DNA of 64,000 nt from Pseudomonas guariconensis (GTDB lineage Bacteria; Pseudomonadota; Gammaproteobacteria; Pseudomonadales; Pseudomonadaceae), in assembly GCF_015680235.1 (NCBI RefSeq), contig NZ_JADLJL010000008.1, positions 62,001 through 126,000 of the forward strand, read 5' to 3'. The stretch's first letter is position 1, and each line of letters begins with the position of its first letter. The position numbers and the translations under genes were made by a program. A model generated the notes under the pieces. That model was not told where the DNA came from. It worked only from the letters and a program-made list of their open reading frames with translations, and searched no databases. Shown here piece by piece: positions 56,670 to 64,000 of the stretch.

Positions 56670-57821
56670 TCAACGCCCTCCCATGATCGCGATGTAGTCC
56701 TGGGTCCAGCGGCTATAAGGTACGAACTTGCCGCCCGAGGCCTGTGGGGTCTTCCAGAAGGCGATTTTGTCGAAGTTGTCGAAACCGTTGGTCTTGCAAC
56801 CCTCGGCACCGAGCAGTTCGCTGCCGGTGCACGCAGCAGGAACTGCCGGCAGCGAACCGAACCAGGCTGCCACGTCACCTTGCACCTTCGGCTGCAGGGA
56901 CCAGTCCATCCACTTGTACGCGCAGTTCGGATGCTTGGCCTGGCTGTGCAACATGGTGGTGTCCGCCCAGCCGGTGGCACCCTCCTTCGGTATGGTGGAG
57001 GCCACCGGCTGGTTGTCGGCCTTGAGGCTGTTGACCATGTAGCCCCAGGAGCTCGAGGCGACGACGCCTTCGTTCTTCACGTCGCTCATCTGTACCGTGG
57101 CGTCATGCCAGTAGCGATGGACCAGCGGCTGTTGCTGGCGTAGCAGGTCGAGCACGGCCTTGTACTGGGCCTCGTTCAGTTCATAAGGGTCCTGGATGCC
57201 CAGTTCCGGTTTGGCCGACTTCAGGTACAGCGCAGCATCGGCGATGTAGATCGGCCCGTCGTAGGCTTGCACTCGCCCCTTGTTGGGCTTGCCGTCCGGC
57301 AGGTCCTGGGGCTCGAAGACCACGCTCCAGCTGCTCGGTGGTTGCTTGAATACCGTGGTGTTGTACAGCAGCACGTTCGGGCCCCATTGGTACGGCGTGC
57401 CGTAGACCTGCTTGTCGACCACGTACCAGCCGCCGTCGCGCAGGCGCGGGTCGATGTTCTTCCAGTTGGGGATCAGCGCGGTATTGATCGGTTGCACCCG
57501 CTTGCCAGCGATCAGGCGCAGCGAGGCATCGCCCGAGGCGGTCACCAGGTCGTAGCCACCCTTGGTCATCAGGCTGACCATCTCGTCGGAGGTCGCGGCG
57601 GTCTTCACGCTCACCTTGCAGCCGGTGGCCTTCTCGAACCCGGTGACCCAATCATAGGCCTTGTCGCTCTCGCCGCGTTCGATGTAGCCGGGCCAGGCCA
57701 CGATATCCAGGCGCCCTTCGCCGTCGCCGAGACTCTGGGGCAGGCCGGCGGCCTGCAGGTGGGCGCTGGCCAGCAGGGCGCAGGTCACGGCGCTGGACAA
57801 TGCGGTCTTGTGCACTGGCAT
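56670..57821 (-). CDS. ydcS: Polyamine ABC transporter substrate-binding protein (YdcS-like)
   Basis: The 383-residue periplasmic protein has a signal peptide (ALSSAVTCALLASAHLQAAG) and a PotD-like fold: LDIVAWPGYIERG, ATSDEMVSLMTKGGYDLVTASGDAS and GTPYQWGPNVLLYNTTVF. It is the first gene of the minus-strand polyamine cluster, with ATG 57821 after AGAGGGAAC. The 213-base region to the divergent DUF533 gene must hold both promoters. Confidence 0.93.
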   Translation of the reverse strand: MPVHKTALSSAVTCALLASAHLQAAGLPQSLGDGEGRLDIVAWPGYIERGESDKAYDWVTGFEKATGCKVSVKTAATSDEMVSLMTKGGYDLVTASGDASLRLIAGKRVQPINTALIPNWKNIDPRLRDGGWYVVDKQVYGTPYQWGPNVLLYNTTVFKQPPSSWSVVFEPQDLPDGKPNKGRVQAYDGPIYIADAALYLKSAKPELGIQDPYELNEAQYKAVLDLLRQQQPLVHRYWHDATVQMSDVKNEGVVASSSWGYMVNSLKADNQPVASTIPKEGATGWADTTMLHSQAKHPNCAYKWMDWSLQPKVQGDVAAWFGSLPAVPAACTGSELLGAEGCKTNGFDNFDKIAFWKTPQASGGKFVPYSRWTQDYIAIMGGR

Positions 57822-58034
57822 GGTGTTCCCTCTTTTTAACGTTCTAGTCGGGGCAGTCGTCAAGAAAGCAGTGAAGCGATGGGATAAGCGTAGTGCGGTT
57901 GGCGCGGGCCGCAGTCGAGTCTAGTTCGTTTTTATCGAGTAGCCGCGCAACATCCGGAAGCAAATGCATTAAGCGTGAATTCAGTGTGCGGGCCTACTCT
58001 GGGACTTTCCTTTCCAGCGAAGAGGTAATGCCAG

Positions 58035-58757
58035 ATGAATACCCGTGGCTTGCTCGACCAACTGCTCAAGTCCGGCCAACAGTTGCTGCAGGATTCGCCA
58101 GGCAAGGGCGGCGCAGGCAAGGCTTCCGGCCTTGGCGACCTGCTCGGCGGCCAGGCGGGCAAGGGCGGTCTGGGCAGCCTGCTCTCCGGAGCCGGCGGCG
58201 GCGCGCTGGCGGCAGGTGCCATGGGCTTGCTGCTGGGCAACAAGAAGGCCCGCAAGTACGGTGGCAAGGCCCTGACCTATGGCGGCCTGGCCGCCCTCGG
58301 CGTGCTGGCCTACAAGGCGTACGGCAACTGGCAGGCGCGCCAGGGCACGGCCCAGCCGCAGGAGCCGCAGACCCTCGACCGCCTGCCTGCAGCCCAGGCC
58401 GAGCAGCACAGCCAGGCCGTGCTGCGCGCCCTGGTGGCGGCCGCCAAGTCCGATGGCCATATCGACGAACGTGAGCGGGCATTGATCGAAGGCGAGTTCG
58501 TCAGGCTCGACAACGACCGCGAGCTGCAGCACTGGCTGCATGCCGAACTGAACAAGCCGCTGGACCCGGCCGAAGTCGCCAGTGCCGCGCAGACACCGGA
58601 AATGGCCGCCGAGATGTACCTGGCCAGCGTGATGATGGTCGACCAGGAGAACTTCATGGAGCGCGCCTACCTGGATGAACTGGCGCGCCAGCTGCGTCTG
58701 GACGCGACCTTGCGCCAGGAGCTGGAAGCACAGGTCAGGCTCGCCGCGGGGCAATGA
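58035..58757 (+). CDS. DUF533 (YebE-like) TerB-fold protein
   Basis: The 240-residue protein has a Gly-rich hydrophobic N-terminal region (LGDLLGGQAGKGGLGSLLSG, then GGALAAGAMGLLLGNKKARK, about 28-76). A helical TerB-like domain follows (VLRALVAAAKSDGHIDERERALIEGEF, about 128-154). Probably membrane-associated; the function is unknown. Confidence 0.9.
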   Translation: MNTRGLLDQLLKSGQQLLQDSPGKGGAGKASGLGDLLGGQAGKGGLGSLLSGAGGGALAAGAMGLLLGNKKARKYGGKALTYGGLAALGVLAYKAYGNWQARQGTAQPQEPQTLDRLPAAQAEQHSQAVLRALVAAAKSDGHIDERERALIEGEFVRLDNDRELQHWLHAELNKPLDPAEVASAAQTPEMAAEMYLASVMMVDQENFMERAYLDELARQLRLDATLRQELEAQVRLAAGQ

Positions 58758-58822
58758 CCGGCATGGGCAGGGATGCCCCCTTCACCCTTTGATTGAGCTG
58801 CGATTGCGCTGGTCGCCTACGC

Positions 58823-58828
58823 TATACT
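58823..58828 (+). promoter_or_regulatory. Possible -10 of the wsp operon
   Basis: TATACT lies 44 bases before the wspA start. No -35 at normal spacing is convincing (TTGAGC 58793 and TTGCGC 58804 are badly spaced). Confidence 0.35.
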
Positions 58829-58871
58829 CTGGCGATTTTCCCCGCTCGTATCGAATTCCTGAGGGCTGAAT

Positions 58872-60494
58872 GTGAAGAACTGGACCTTGCGCCAACGGAT
58901 CCTGGCAAGTTTCGCCGTGATCATCGCCATCATGCTGCTGATGATCGTGGCCGCCTACTCACGGCTGGTGGCGATCGAGGCAAGCGAGGAGTCGGTGGGG
59001 TCCGACAGCATTCCAGGTTTCTACTACAGCTCGATGCTGCGCAGTGCCTGGGTCGACAGCTACGTGACCAGCCAGCAACTGGTGGGGCTGTCCAGCCGTC
59101 GCGAGCTGACAGCGGCTGACCTGGCGCAGTTCAAGTCGTTCGAAGAGCACCTCAAGCAATACATGGCCAGCTACCAGAATACGATCAACGACCCGGACGA
59201 CCAGACCGCCCTCGATACCTTCAGGCGCCTGGAAGAGGACTACATCAAGATCCTCGACCAAGTCCTTGAAGCCTATCGGCAGAAGAACTATGACGAGGCC
59301 GAGCGCCTGGTCAACGATGTACTGACGCCAGCCTGGGTCAACGGTCGCCTGCACCTGAACGGGGTGATCGAGCGCAACCGGGAATCGGCCGAGTCGGCGA
59401 CCAACGATATCGTCACTGCGGTGGCGACCGCCAAGGGCAGCATGGTCGTTTCGTTGCTGCTGGCGATCGTCGCCGCCGGCATCTGCGGCCTGTTGCTGCT
59501 GCGCGCGATCACAGCGCCCGTGCAGCGCGTCGTGCATGCACTGGACAAACTGCGCTCGGGCGACCTGAGCATGCGCCTGAGCCTGGATCGCAAGGACGAG
59601 TTCGGCAGCATCGAGACCGGCTTCAACGAAATGGCCGAGGCCTTGGCCAATCTGGTGGCCCAGGCCCAGCGCTCCTCGGTGCAGGTGACCACCTCGGTTA
59701 CCGAGATCGCCGCCACGTCCAAGCAACAGCAGGCCACCGCCACCGAGACCGCCGCCACCACCACGGAAATTGGCGCCACCTCGCGTGAGATCGCCGCCAC
59801 CTCCCGTGACCTGGTGCGAACCATGACCGAGGTCACCTCCGCCGCCGACCAGGCCTCTGTGCTCGCCGGCTCCGGCCAGCAGGGCCTGGCGCGCATGGAA
59901 GAAACCATGCACCAGGTGATGGGCGCTGCCGACCTGGTCAACGCCAAGCTGGCGATCCTCAATGAGAAGGCCAGCAACATCAACCAGATGGTGGTGACCA
60001 TCGTCAAGGTGGCCGACCAGACCAACCTGTTGTCGCTCAATGCCGCCATCGAGGCGGAGAAGGCCGGCGAGTACGGCCGTGGTTTCGCCGTGGTCGCCAC
60101 CGAGGTACGCCGCCTGGCCGACCAGACGGCCGTGGCTACCTACGACATCGAGCAGATGGTGCGCGAGATTCAGTCCGCCGTGTCGGCCGGGGTCATGGGC
60201 ATGGACAAGTTCTCCGAGGAAGTGCGGCGGGGCATGTTCGAAGTCCAGCAGGTGGGCGAGCAGTTGAGCCAGATCATCCACCAGGTACAGGCCTTGGCGC
60301 CGCGGGTGCTGATGGTCAACGAGGGCATGCAGGCCCAGGCCACCGGTGCCGAGCAGATCAACCAGGCCTTGGCCCAGCTCAGCGATGCCAGCACCCAGAC
60401 CGTGGAGTCGTTGCGCCAGGCCAGCTTCGCCATCGATGAACTGAGCCAGGTGGCTGCCGGACTGCGCGGCGGCGTGTCGCGCTTCAAAGTCTGA
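58872..60494 (+). CDS. wspA: Methyl-accepting surface-sensing receptor WspA
   Basis: WspA senses surface contact and controls the WspE kinase. The 540-residue protein has two membrane helices (about 10-32 and 189-211) bounding a four-helix-bundle periplasmic domain. A HAMP domain follows ([20 protein letters not shown]), then a long signalling hairpin whose tip is [20 protein letters not shown], with [17 protein letters not shown] after it. It starts at GTG 58872. Gene order with CheW, CheR-TPR, CheW and CheA identifies the wsp operon. Confidence 0.93.
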   Translation: MKNWTLRQRILASFAVIIAIMLLMIVAAYSRLVAIEASEESVGSDSIPGFYYSSMLRSAWVDSYVTSQQLVGLSSRRELTAADLAQFKSFEEHLKQYMASYQNTINDPDDQTALDTFRRLEEDYIKILDQVLEAYRQKNYDEAERLVNDVLTPAWVNGRLHLNGVIERNRESAESATNDIVTAVATAKGSMVVSLLLAIVAAGICGLLLLRAITAPVQRVVHALDKLRSGDLSMRLSLDRKDEFGSIETGFNEMAEALANLVAQAQRSSVQVTTSVTEIAATSKQQQATATETAATTTEIGATSREIAATSRDLVRTMTEVTSAADQASVLAGSGQQGLARMEETMHQVMGAADLVNAKLAILNEKASNINQMVVTIVKVADQTNLLSLNAAIEAEKAGEYGRGFAVVATEVRRLADQTAVATYDIEQMVREIQSAVSAGVMGMDKFSEEVRRGMFEVQQVGEQLSQIIHQVQALAPRVLMVNEGMQAQATGAEQINQALAQLSDASTQTVESLRQASFAIDELSQVAAGLRGGVSRFKV

Positions 60495-60499
60495 CCGCG

Positions 60500-61006
60500 A
60501 TGAACGACGTGCAGCTCCAGGAGGAGCAGGCAGGGGATAGCAAGGGTACGTTGTACCTGCAATTTCGCATTGGTGACCAGCGTTTTGCGCTGGATGTGCG
60601 CGAGGTGATCGAGGTATTGCCGCGCCGTACGCTCAAGCCCATCGCTCAAGCCCCTGCGTGGGTGGCGGGTATCCTGGCCCACCGCGGTGCGCTGGTGCCA
60701 GTACTGGACCTGTCGGCGCTGAGCTTCGGTACCCCGGCCCCCATGCGTACCAGCACCCGGTTGGTGCTGGTGCACTATCTTGGCGACCAGCAATTGGGCC
60801 TGGTCCTCGAGCAAGCCACCGATACCCTGCGTTGCCGCCCCGACGAATTCCAGCCCTATGGCGTGGACAATACCGATGCGCCGTACCTGGGGCCGGTACG
60901 CCAGGACGCCAGCGGGCTGATGCAGCGTATCGAGGTGGGCGACCTGCTGCCGGACGATGTGCGCCGGTTGCTGTTTCCTGAGCTACCCGGGCAGGTGACG
61001 GCATGA
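60500..61006 (+). CDS. wspB: CheW-type coupling protein WspB
   Basis: The 168-residue CheW-fold protein (LQFRIGDQRFALDVREVIEVLPR; PAWVAGILAHRGALVPVLDL) couples WspA to WspE. It starts five bases after wspA and overlaps wspC by four bases (ATGA). Confidence 0.93.
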   Translation: MNDVQLQEEQAGDSKGTLYLQFRIGDQRFALDVREVIEVLPRRTLKPIAQAPAWVAGILAHRGALVPVLDLSALSFGTPAPMRTSTRLVLVHYLGDQQLGLVLEQATDTLRCRPDEFQPYGVDNTDAPYLGPVRQDASGLMQRIEVGDLLPDDVRRLLFPELPGQVTA

Positions 61007-62253
61007 GCCAGCAGCATTTCTTCCGCTTCCTGCAGGAGCGTATCGGCCTGGACGTGGACTCGGTCGGTGCGCCCATGGTCGAGCGGGCGTTGCAGCAGCG
61101 TTGCGCCGCTTGCCAGGCAAGCGACCTGGACGACTACTGGCTGCGCCTGCAACAGTCGGCAGACGAGCAACAGGCGCTGATCGAGGCGGTGATCGTCCCG
61201 GAAACCTGGTTCTTCCGCTACCCGGAGTCGTTCACTGCCCTGGTGGGCCTGGCCCATAAGCGCCTGGCCGAGCTGGCTGGCGCCCGCCCGCTGCGCATTC
61301 TCAGCCTGCCCTGTTCGACGGGCGAGGAGCCTTATTCGATCGCCATGGCGCTGCTCGATGGCGGCATGGACCCGGCGATGTTCCGCATCGATGGCATCGA
61401 CATCAGCCCCAGTTCCATCGCCCGCGGCGAGCAGGCGGTATATGGGCGCAACTCCTTCCGTGGCATCGACCTGGCCTTCCGTGACCGGCACTTCAGTGAA
61501 ACCGACGAAGGCCATCAACTGGCCGAGCGGGTGCGCGACCAGGTCAACCTGCAGGTGGGCAATGTGCTCGACCCCCTGCTCAAGAGCCGCGAAGGGCTCT
61601 ACGACTTCGTGTTCTGTCGCAACCTGCTGATCTATTTCGACGTGCCGACCCAGCGGCGGGTCTTCGAAGTGCTCAAGCACCTGACACATGCCCAGGGCGT
61701 GCTGTTCATCGGCCCGGCCGAGGGCAGCCTGCTGGCGCGCCTGGGCATGCGCCCGCTGGGCATCGCCCAGTCGTTCGCCTACGTTCGTCAGCAAGACCCA
61801 CCGCCCCCGGCCAGCCGCCCGGTACCTGCCGTTCGCCCAGTGACGATGCCGCCCTTGGCGCCGCGTCCGGTGGTTCGGCCCGCCCGTATGCCTCGTCCGC
61901 TGCCTGCGGTTTCCCACGCACCGGCCCAAGGCGAAGGCGAGCGGCAGTTGCTCGAGCGCATCGCGCGCCAGGCCAATGCCGGCGACAGCGAACAGGCTCG
62001 GGCCAGCTGCCAGCAGTATCTGCAACAGTTCCCGCCCAAGGCCCAGGTCTATTATTGGCTGGGCCTGCTCAGCGACACCGAAGGCGATATCCAGGCCGCA
62101 CTCAGCCATTATCGCAAGGCGCTGTACCTGGAGCCGCAGCACCCTGAGGCGCTGGTGCACCTGGCAGCCTTGCTCGCTTCCCTGGGCGACGAGGCAGGGG
62201 CCCGTCGGCTGCAGGCGCGGGCTGCGCGTGCGGGGCGGGAGTCTGAACGATGA
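61003..62253 (+). CDS. wspC: CheR-type methyltransferase with TPR, WspC
   Basis: WspC methylates WspA. The 416-residue protein has the CheR domain (VIVPETWFFRYPESF; LSLPCSTGEEPYSIAMALLDGG for SAM; YDFVFCRNLLIYFD), a Pro/Arg-rich linker (about 265-305) and C-terminal TPRs (VYYWLGLLSDTEGDIQAALSHYRKALYLEPQHPEALVHLA). Overlaps wspB and wspD by four bases each. Confidence 0.95.
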   Translation: MSQQHFFRFLQERIGLDVDSVGAPMVERALQQRCAACQASDLDDYWLRLQQSADEQQALIEAVIVPETWFFRYPESFTALVGLAHKRLAELAGARPLRILSLPCSTGEEPYSIAMALLDGGMDPAMFRIDGIDISPSSIARGEQAVYGRNSFRGIDLAFRDRHFSETDEGHQLAERVRDQVNLQVGNVLDPLLKSREGLYDFVFCRNLLIYFDVPTQRRVFEVLKHLTHAQGVLFIGPAEGSLLARLGMRPLGIAQSFAYVRQQDPPPPASRPVPAVRPVTMPPLAPRPVVRPARMPRPLPAVSHAPAQGEGERQLLERIARQANAGDSEQARASCQQYLQQFPPKAQVYYWLGLLSDTEGDIQAALSHYRKALYLEPQHPEALVHLAALLASLGDEAGARRLQARAARAGRESER

Positions 62254-62915
62254 GTGACGTACAAGGGATGCACCTGATCGCTCGGGATGACGAGCTCATC
62301 GACGACTGTTGGAACCGCATCGGTGTGCACGGCGACAAGCAGTGCCCGTTGCTCGAACGTCATGTCCATTGCCGTAACTGCCAGGTCTATGCCGCGGCGG
62401 CCACCCGTCTGCTGGACCGCTATGCCCTGCTGCAGGACGAGCAGGACGTGGTGCTGCCGCCGGAGGAAGACAGCGCCGGGCGCTCCATGCTGCTGTTCCG
62501 CCTGGGCGAGGAGTGGCTGGCCCTGGCCTGCGCGTGCCTTGCGGAAATCGCGCCGCTGCAGGCCGTGCATTCATTGCCGCACCAGCGTTCACGGGTGTTG
62601 CAAGGCGTAGCCAACGTGCGCGGTGCGTTGGTGCCGTGCCTGTCGCTGGCCGACCTGCTGGGCATGGAACTACTGCCGGCCCAGGATCGCAATGGCCGGG
62701 TCATGCCACGCATGCTGATTCTTGCGGCCGAAGGTGGCCCGGTGGTCATCGCGGTGGACGAGATCGATGGTATCCACCGGCTGGACCCAGCGCGCCTGGT
62801 CGATGGCCAGGACGCCGCGCATTTCACCGCGGCGGTACTGCAATGGCGTGGCCGCAGCGTGCGGGTGCTGGATGAACGACACGTACTGTCTGCCGTGAAG
62901 CGGAGCCTGTCATGA
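62250..62915 (+). CDS. wspD: CheW-type coupling protein WspD
   Basis: The 221-residue second CheW has an N-terminal Cys/His-containing extension (DDCWNRIGVHGDKQCPLLERHVHCRNCQVY) and a CheW domain (LLFRLGEEWLALACACLAEI; ANVRGALVPCLSLADLLG; VIAVDEIDGIHRLDP). It overlaps wspE by four bases. Confidence 0.93.
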   Translation: MSDVQGMHLIARDDELIDDCWNRIGVHGDKQCPLLERHVHCRNCQVYAAAATRLLDRYALLQDEQDVVLPPEEDSAGRSMLLFRLGEEWLALACACLAEIAPLQAVHSLPHQRSRVLQGVANVRGALVPCLSLADLLGMELLPAQDRNGRVMPRMLILAAEGGPVVIAVDEIDGIHRLDPARLVDGQDAAHFTAAVLQWRGRSVRVLDERHVLSAVKRSLS

Positions 62916-64000
62916 CCCCTGAACAAATGCGCGACGCATCGCTGCTCGAGCTGTTCAGCCTGGAAGCCGAGGCCCAGACCCAGGTGCTCAGTGCCGGCCT
63001 GATGGCGCTGGAACGCAACCCGACCCAGGCCGACCAGCTGGAAGCCTGCATGCGCGCGGCCCACTCTCTCAAGGGCGCCGCTCGCATCGTCGGCATCGAT
63101 GCCGGGGTCAACGTGGCCCATGTCATGGAGGACTGCCTGGTGGCCGCCCAGGAGGGGCGCTTGCTGCTGCGTGCCGAGCATATCGATGCCCTGCTGCAGG
63201 GTACCGACCTGCTGATGCGTATCGCCACGCCGGGCGATGAGGGCAGCGAAGCGGCGGTGCCGGCCTTCCTGGCGCAGCTGGCCAGCCTGCTCGACCCCAA
63301 CGCACCGGTTGCCGCCGAATCGAGCGTGCCTGCCAATCCGGCGTCGTCTGCGACCGTGGAACCGGACGCGGCAGTGGTCGTGAGCGAGCCGCAGGCCGAG
63401 CCCGGCCCGTCGCGCAAAGCCGCCAAGCGCGGCGGGGAAGGGGCTGAGCGGGTGCTCAGGGTGACGGCCGACCGCCTCAACAGCCTGCTGGACCTGTCGA
63501 GCAAGTCGCTGGTGGAAACCCAGCGCCTGAAGCCTTACCTGGCCAGCCTGCAGCGCCTCAAGCGCATGCACGGCCAGGGCATGCGCGCCCTCGATGGGCT
63601 CAAGCAGCAGCTCGAAGGCAGCGGTCAGAGCCAGGAGGTGCTCGAAGCCCTGGCCCAGACCCAACGCCTGTTGGGCGAAACCCAGCAGATCCTGCAACAG
63701 CAGGCTGCTGAAATCGACGAGTTCGGCTGGCAGGCCAGCCAGCGTGCACAAAACCTCTACGACACGGCGCTGGCCTGCCGCATGCGTCCCTTCGCCGATG
63801 TCCTGGCCGGGCAGAGCCGCATGGTCCGCGACCTGGGGCGCTCCCTGGGCAAGCAGGTGCAATTGCAGGTCGAGGGCGAAAAGACCCAGGTCGACCGCGA
63901 CGTGCTGGAGAAGCTCGAAGCCCCCTTGACCCATCTGCTGCGCAATGCTGTCGACCATGGCATCGAGCTGCCCGAGCGGCGCCTGCTGGCGGGCAAGTCG
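62912..64000 (+). CDS. wspE: Hybrid CheA-type histidine kinase WspE, 3'-truncated by window edge
   Basis: The first 363 residues are visible. The N-terminal Hpt domain has AAHSLKGAARIVG, with the phospho-His at residue 51. A low-complexity linker (about 125-185) follows, then the dimerisation helices and the beginning of the ATPase with the N-box LTHLLRNAVDHGIELPE. The rest of the kinase, the CheW domain and the expected receiver lie outside. The start overlaps the wspD stop (ATGA). WspE phosphorylates the diguanylate cyclase WspR in P. fluorescens and P. aeruginosa; wspF and wspR would follow outside the window. Confidence 0.95.
   Translation, partial: MTPEQMRDASLLELFSLEAEAQTQVLSAGLMALERNPTQADQLEACMRAAHSLKGAARIVGIDAGVNVAHVMEDCLVAAQEGRLLLRAEHIDALLQGTDLLMRIATPGDEGSEAAVPAFLAQLASLLDPNAPVAAESSVPANPASSATVEPDAAVVVSEPQAEPGPSRKAAKRGGEGAERVLRVTADRLNSLLDLSSKSLVETQRLKPYLASLQRLKRMHGQGMRALDGLKQQLEGSGQSQEVLEALAQTQRLLGETQQILQQQAAEIDEFGWQASQRAQNLYDTALACRMRPFADVLAGQSRMVRDLGRSLGKQVQLQVEGEKTQVDRDVLEKLEAPLTHLLRNAVDHGIELPERRLLAGKS

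Overview
This GC-rich, gene-dense window reads as chromosome of a Pseudomonas of the P. putida group. The evidence is the conserved blocks ffh / rpsP-rimM-trmD-rplS, xerD-dsbC-hom-thrC, ydcSTUVW and wspABCDE, together with many scattered REP elements of the form GCGGGACAAGCCCGCTCCCA. The species assignment is inference from gene content; no database was searched.

Layout. (1) 1-3597: 3' part of purL and a small NIF3/YqfO-like gene. (2) 3716-19155: a secretion island. It holds a tatABC operon, a gspK gene, two divergent genes for Tat-signal-bearing exported proteins (a PhoX phosphatase and a UxpA/SoxB-like lipoprotein), and a compact operon gspC-D-E-F-G-H-I-J-L-M-N for a type II secretion system. 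The divergent region between the two cargo genes carries a near-consensus PHO box with a correctly spaced -10, so the island is probably induced by phosphate starvation. (3) 19394-25625: a two-partner secretion pair, tpsB then tpsA on the minus strand. tpsA appears frameshifted near its 3' end. (4) 25781-34122: housekeeping and accessory genes: L,D-transpeptidase, two NUDIX hydrolases, a gamma-carbonic-anhydrase-like protein, DUF1289, a VUT/queuosine-precursor transporter, purT, an MFS transporter, a CBS-domain CorC/HlyC protein and a CcsA-like membrane protein. (5) 34491-38115: ffh and the rpsP-rimM-trmD-rplS operon, closed by a strong bidirectional terminator. (6) 38118-50441: a cation/proton antiporter, xerD, dsbC, hom, thrC, a degenerate receiver protein, a DUF3509 protein, a periplasmic binding protein, a CoA-transferase, yaeQ and recJ. 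(7) 50708-57821: an old-yellow-enzyme reductase and a polyamine uptake/oxidation cluster in the same order as E. coli ydcSTUVW, interrupted by a tandem REP array. (8) 58035-64000: a DUF533 protein and the start of a wsp surface-sensing chemosensory operon, cut off inside wspE.

The most interesting biology is the island at 3.7-19.2 kb. A dedicated-looking Tat translocon, two Tat-signal cargo genes and a type II secretion system sit together, with a Pho regulatory signature in the middle. This suggests an export route from cytoplasm to periplasm (Tat) and onward (T2SS) for phosphate scavenging. Within it, the UxpA-like protein keeps the outline of a SoxB/5'-nucleotidase fold but has lost essentially every canonical metal-binding motif. 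No tRNA, rRNA, CRISPR array, prophage or insertion sequence was recognised. Many long antisense open frames are GC-driven shadows and are left out.
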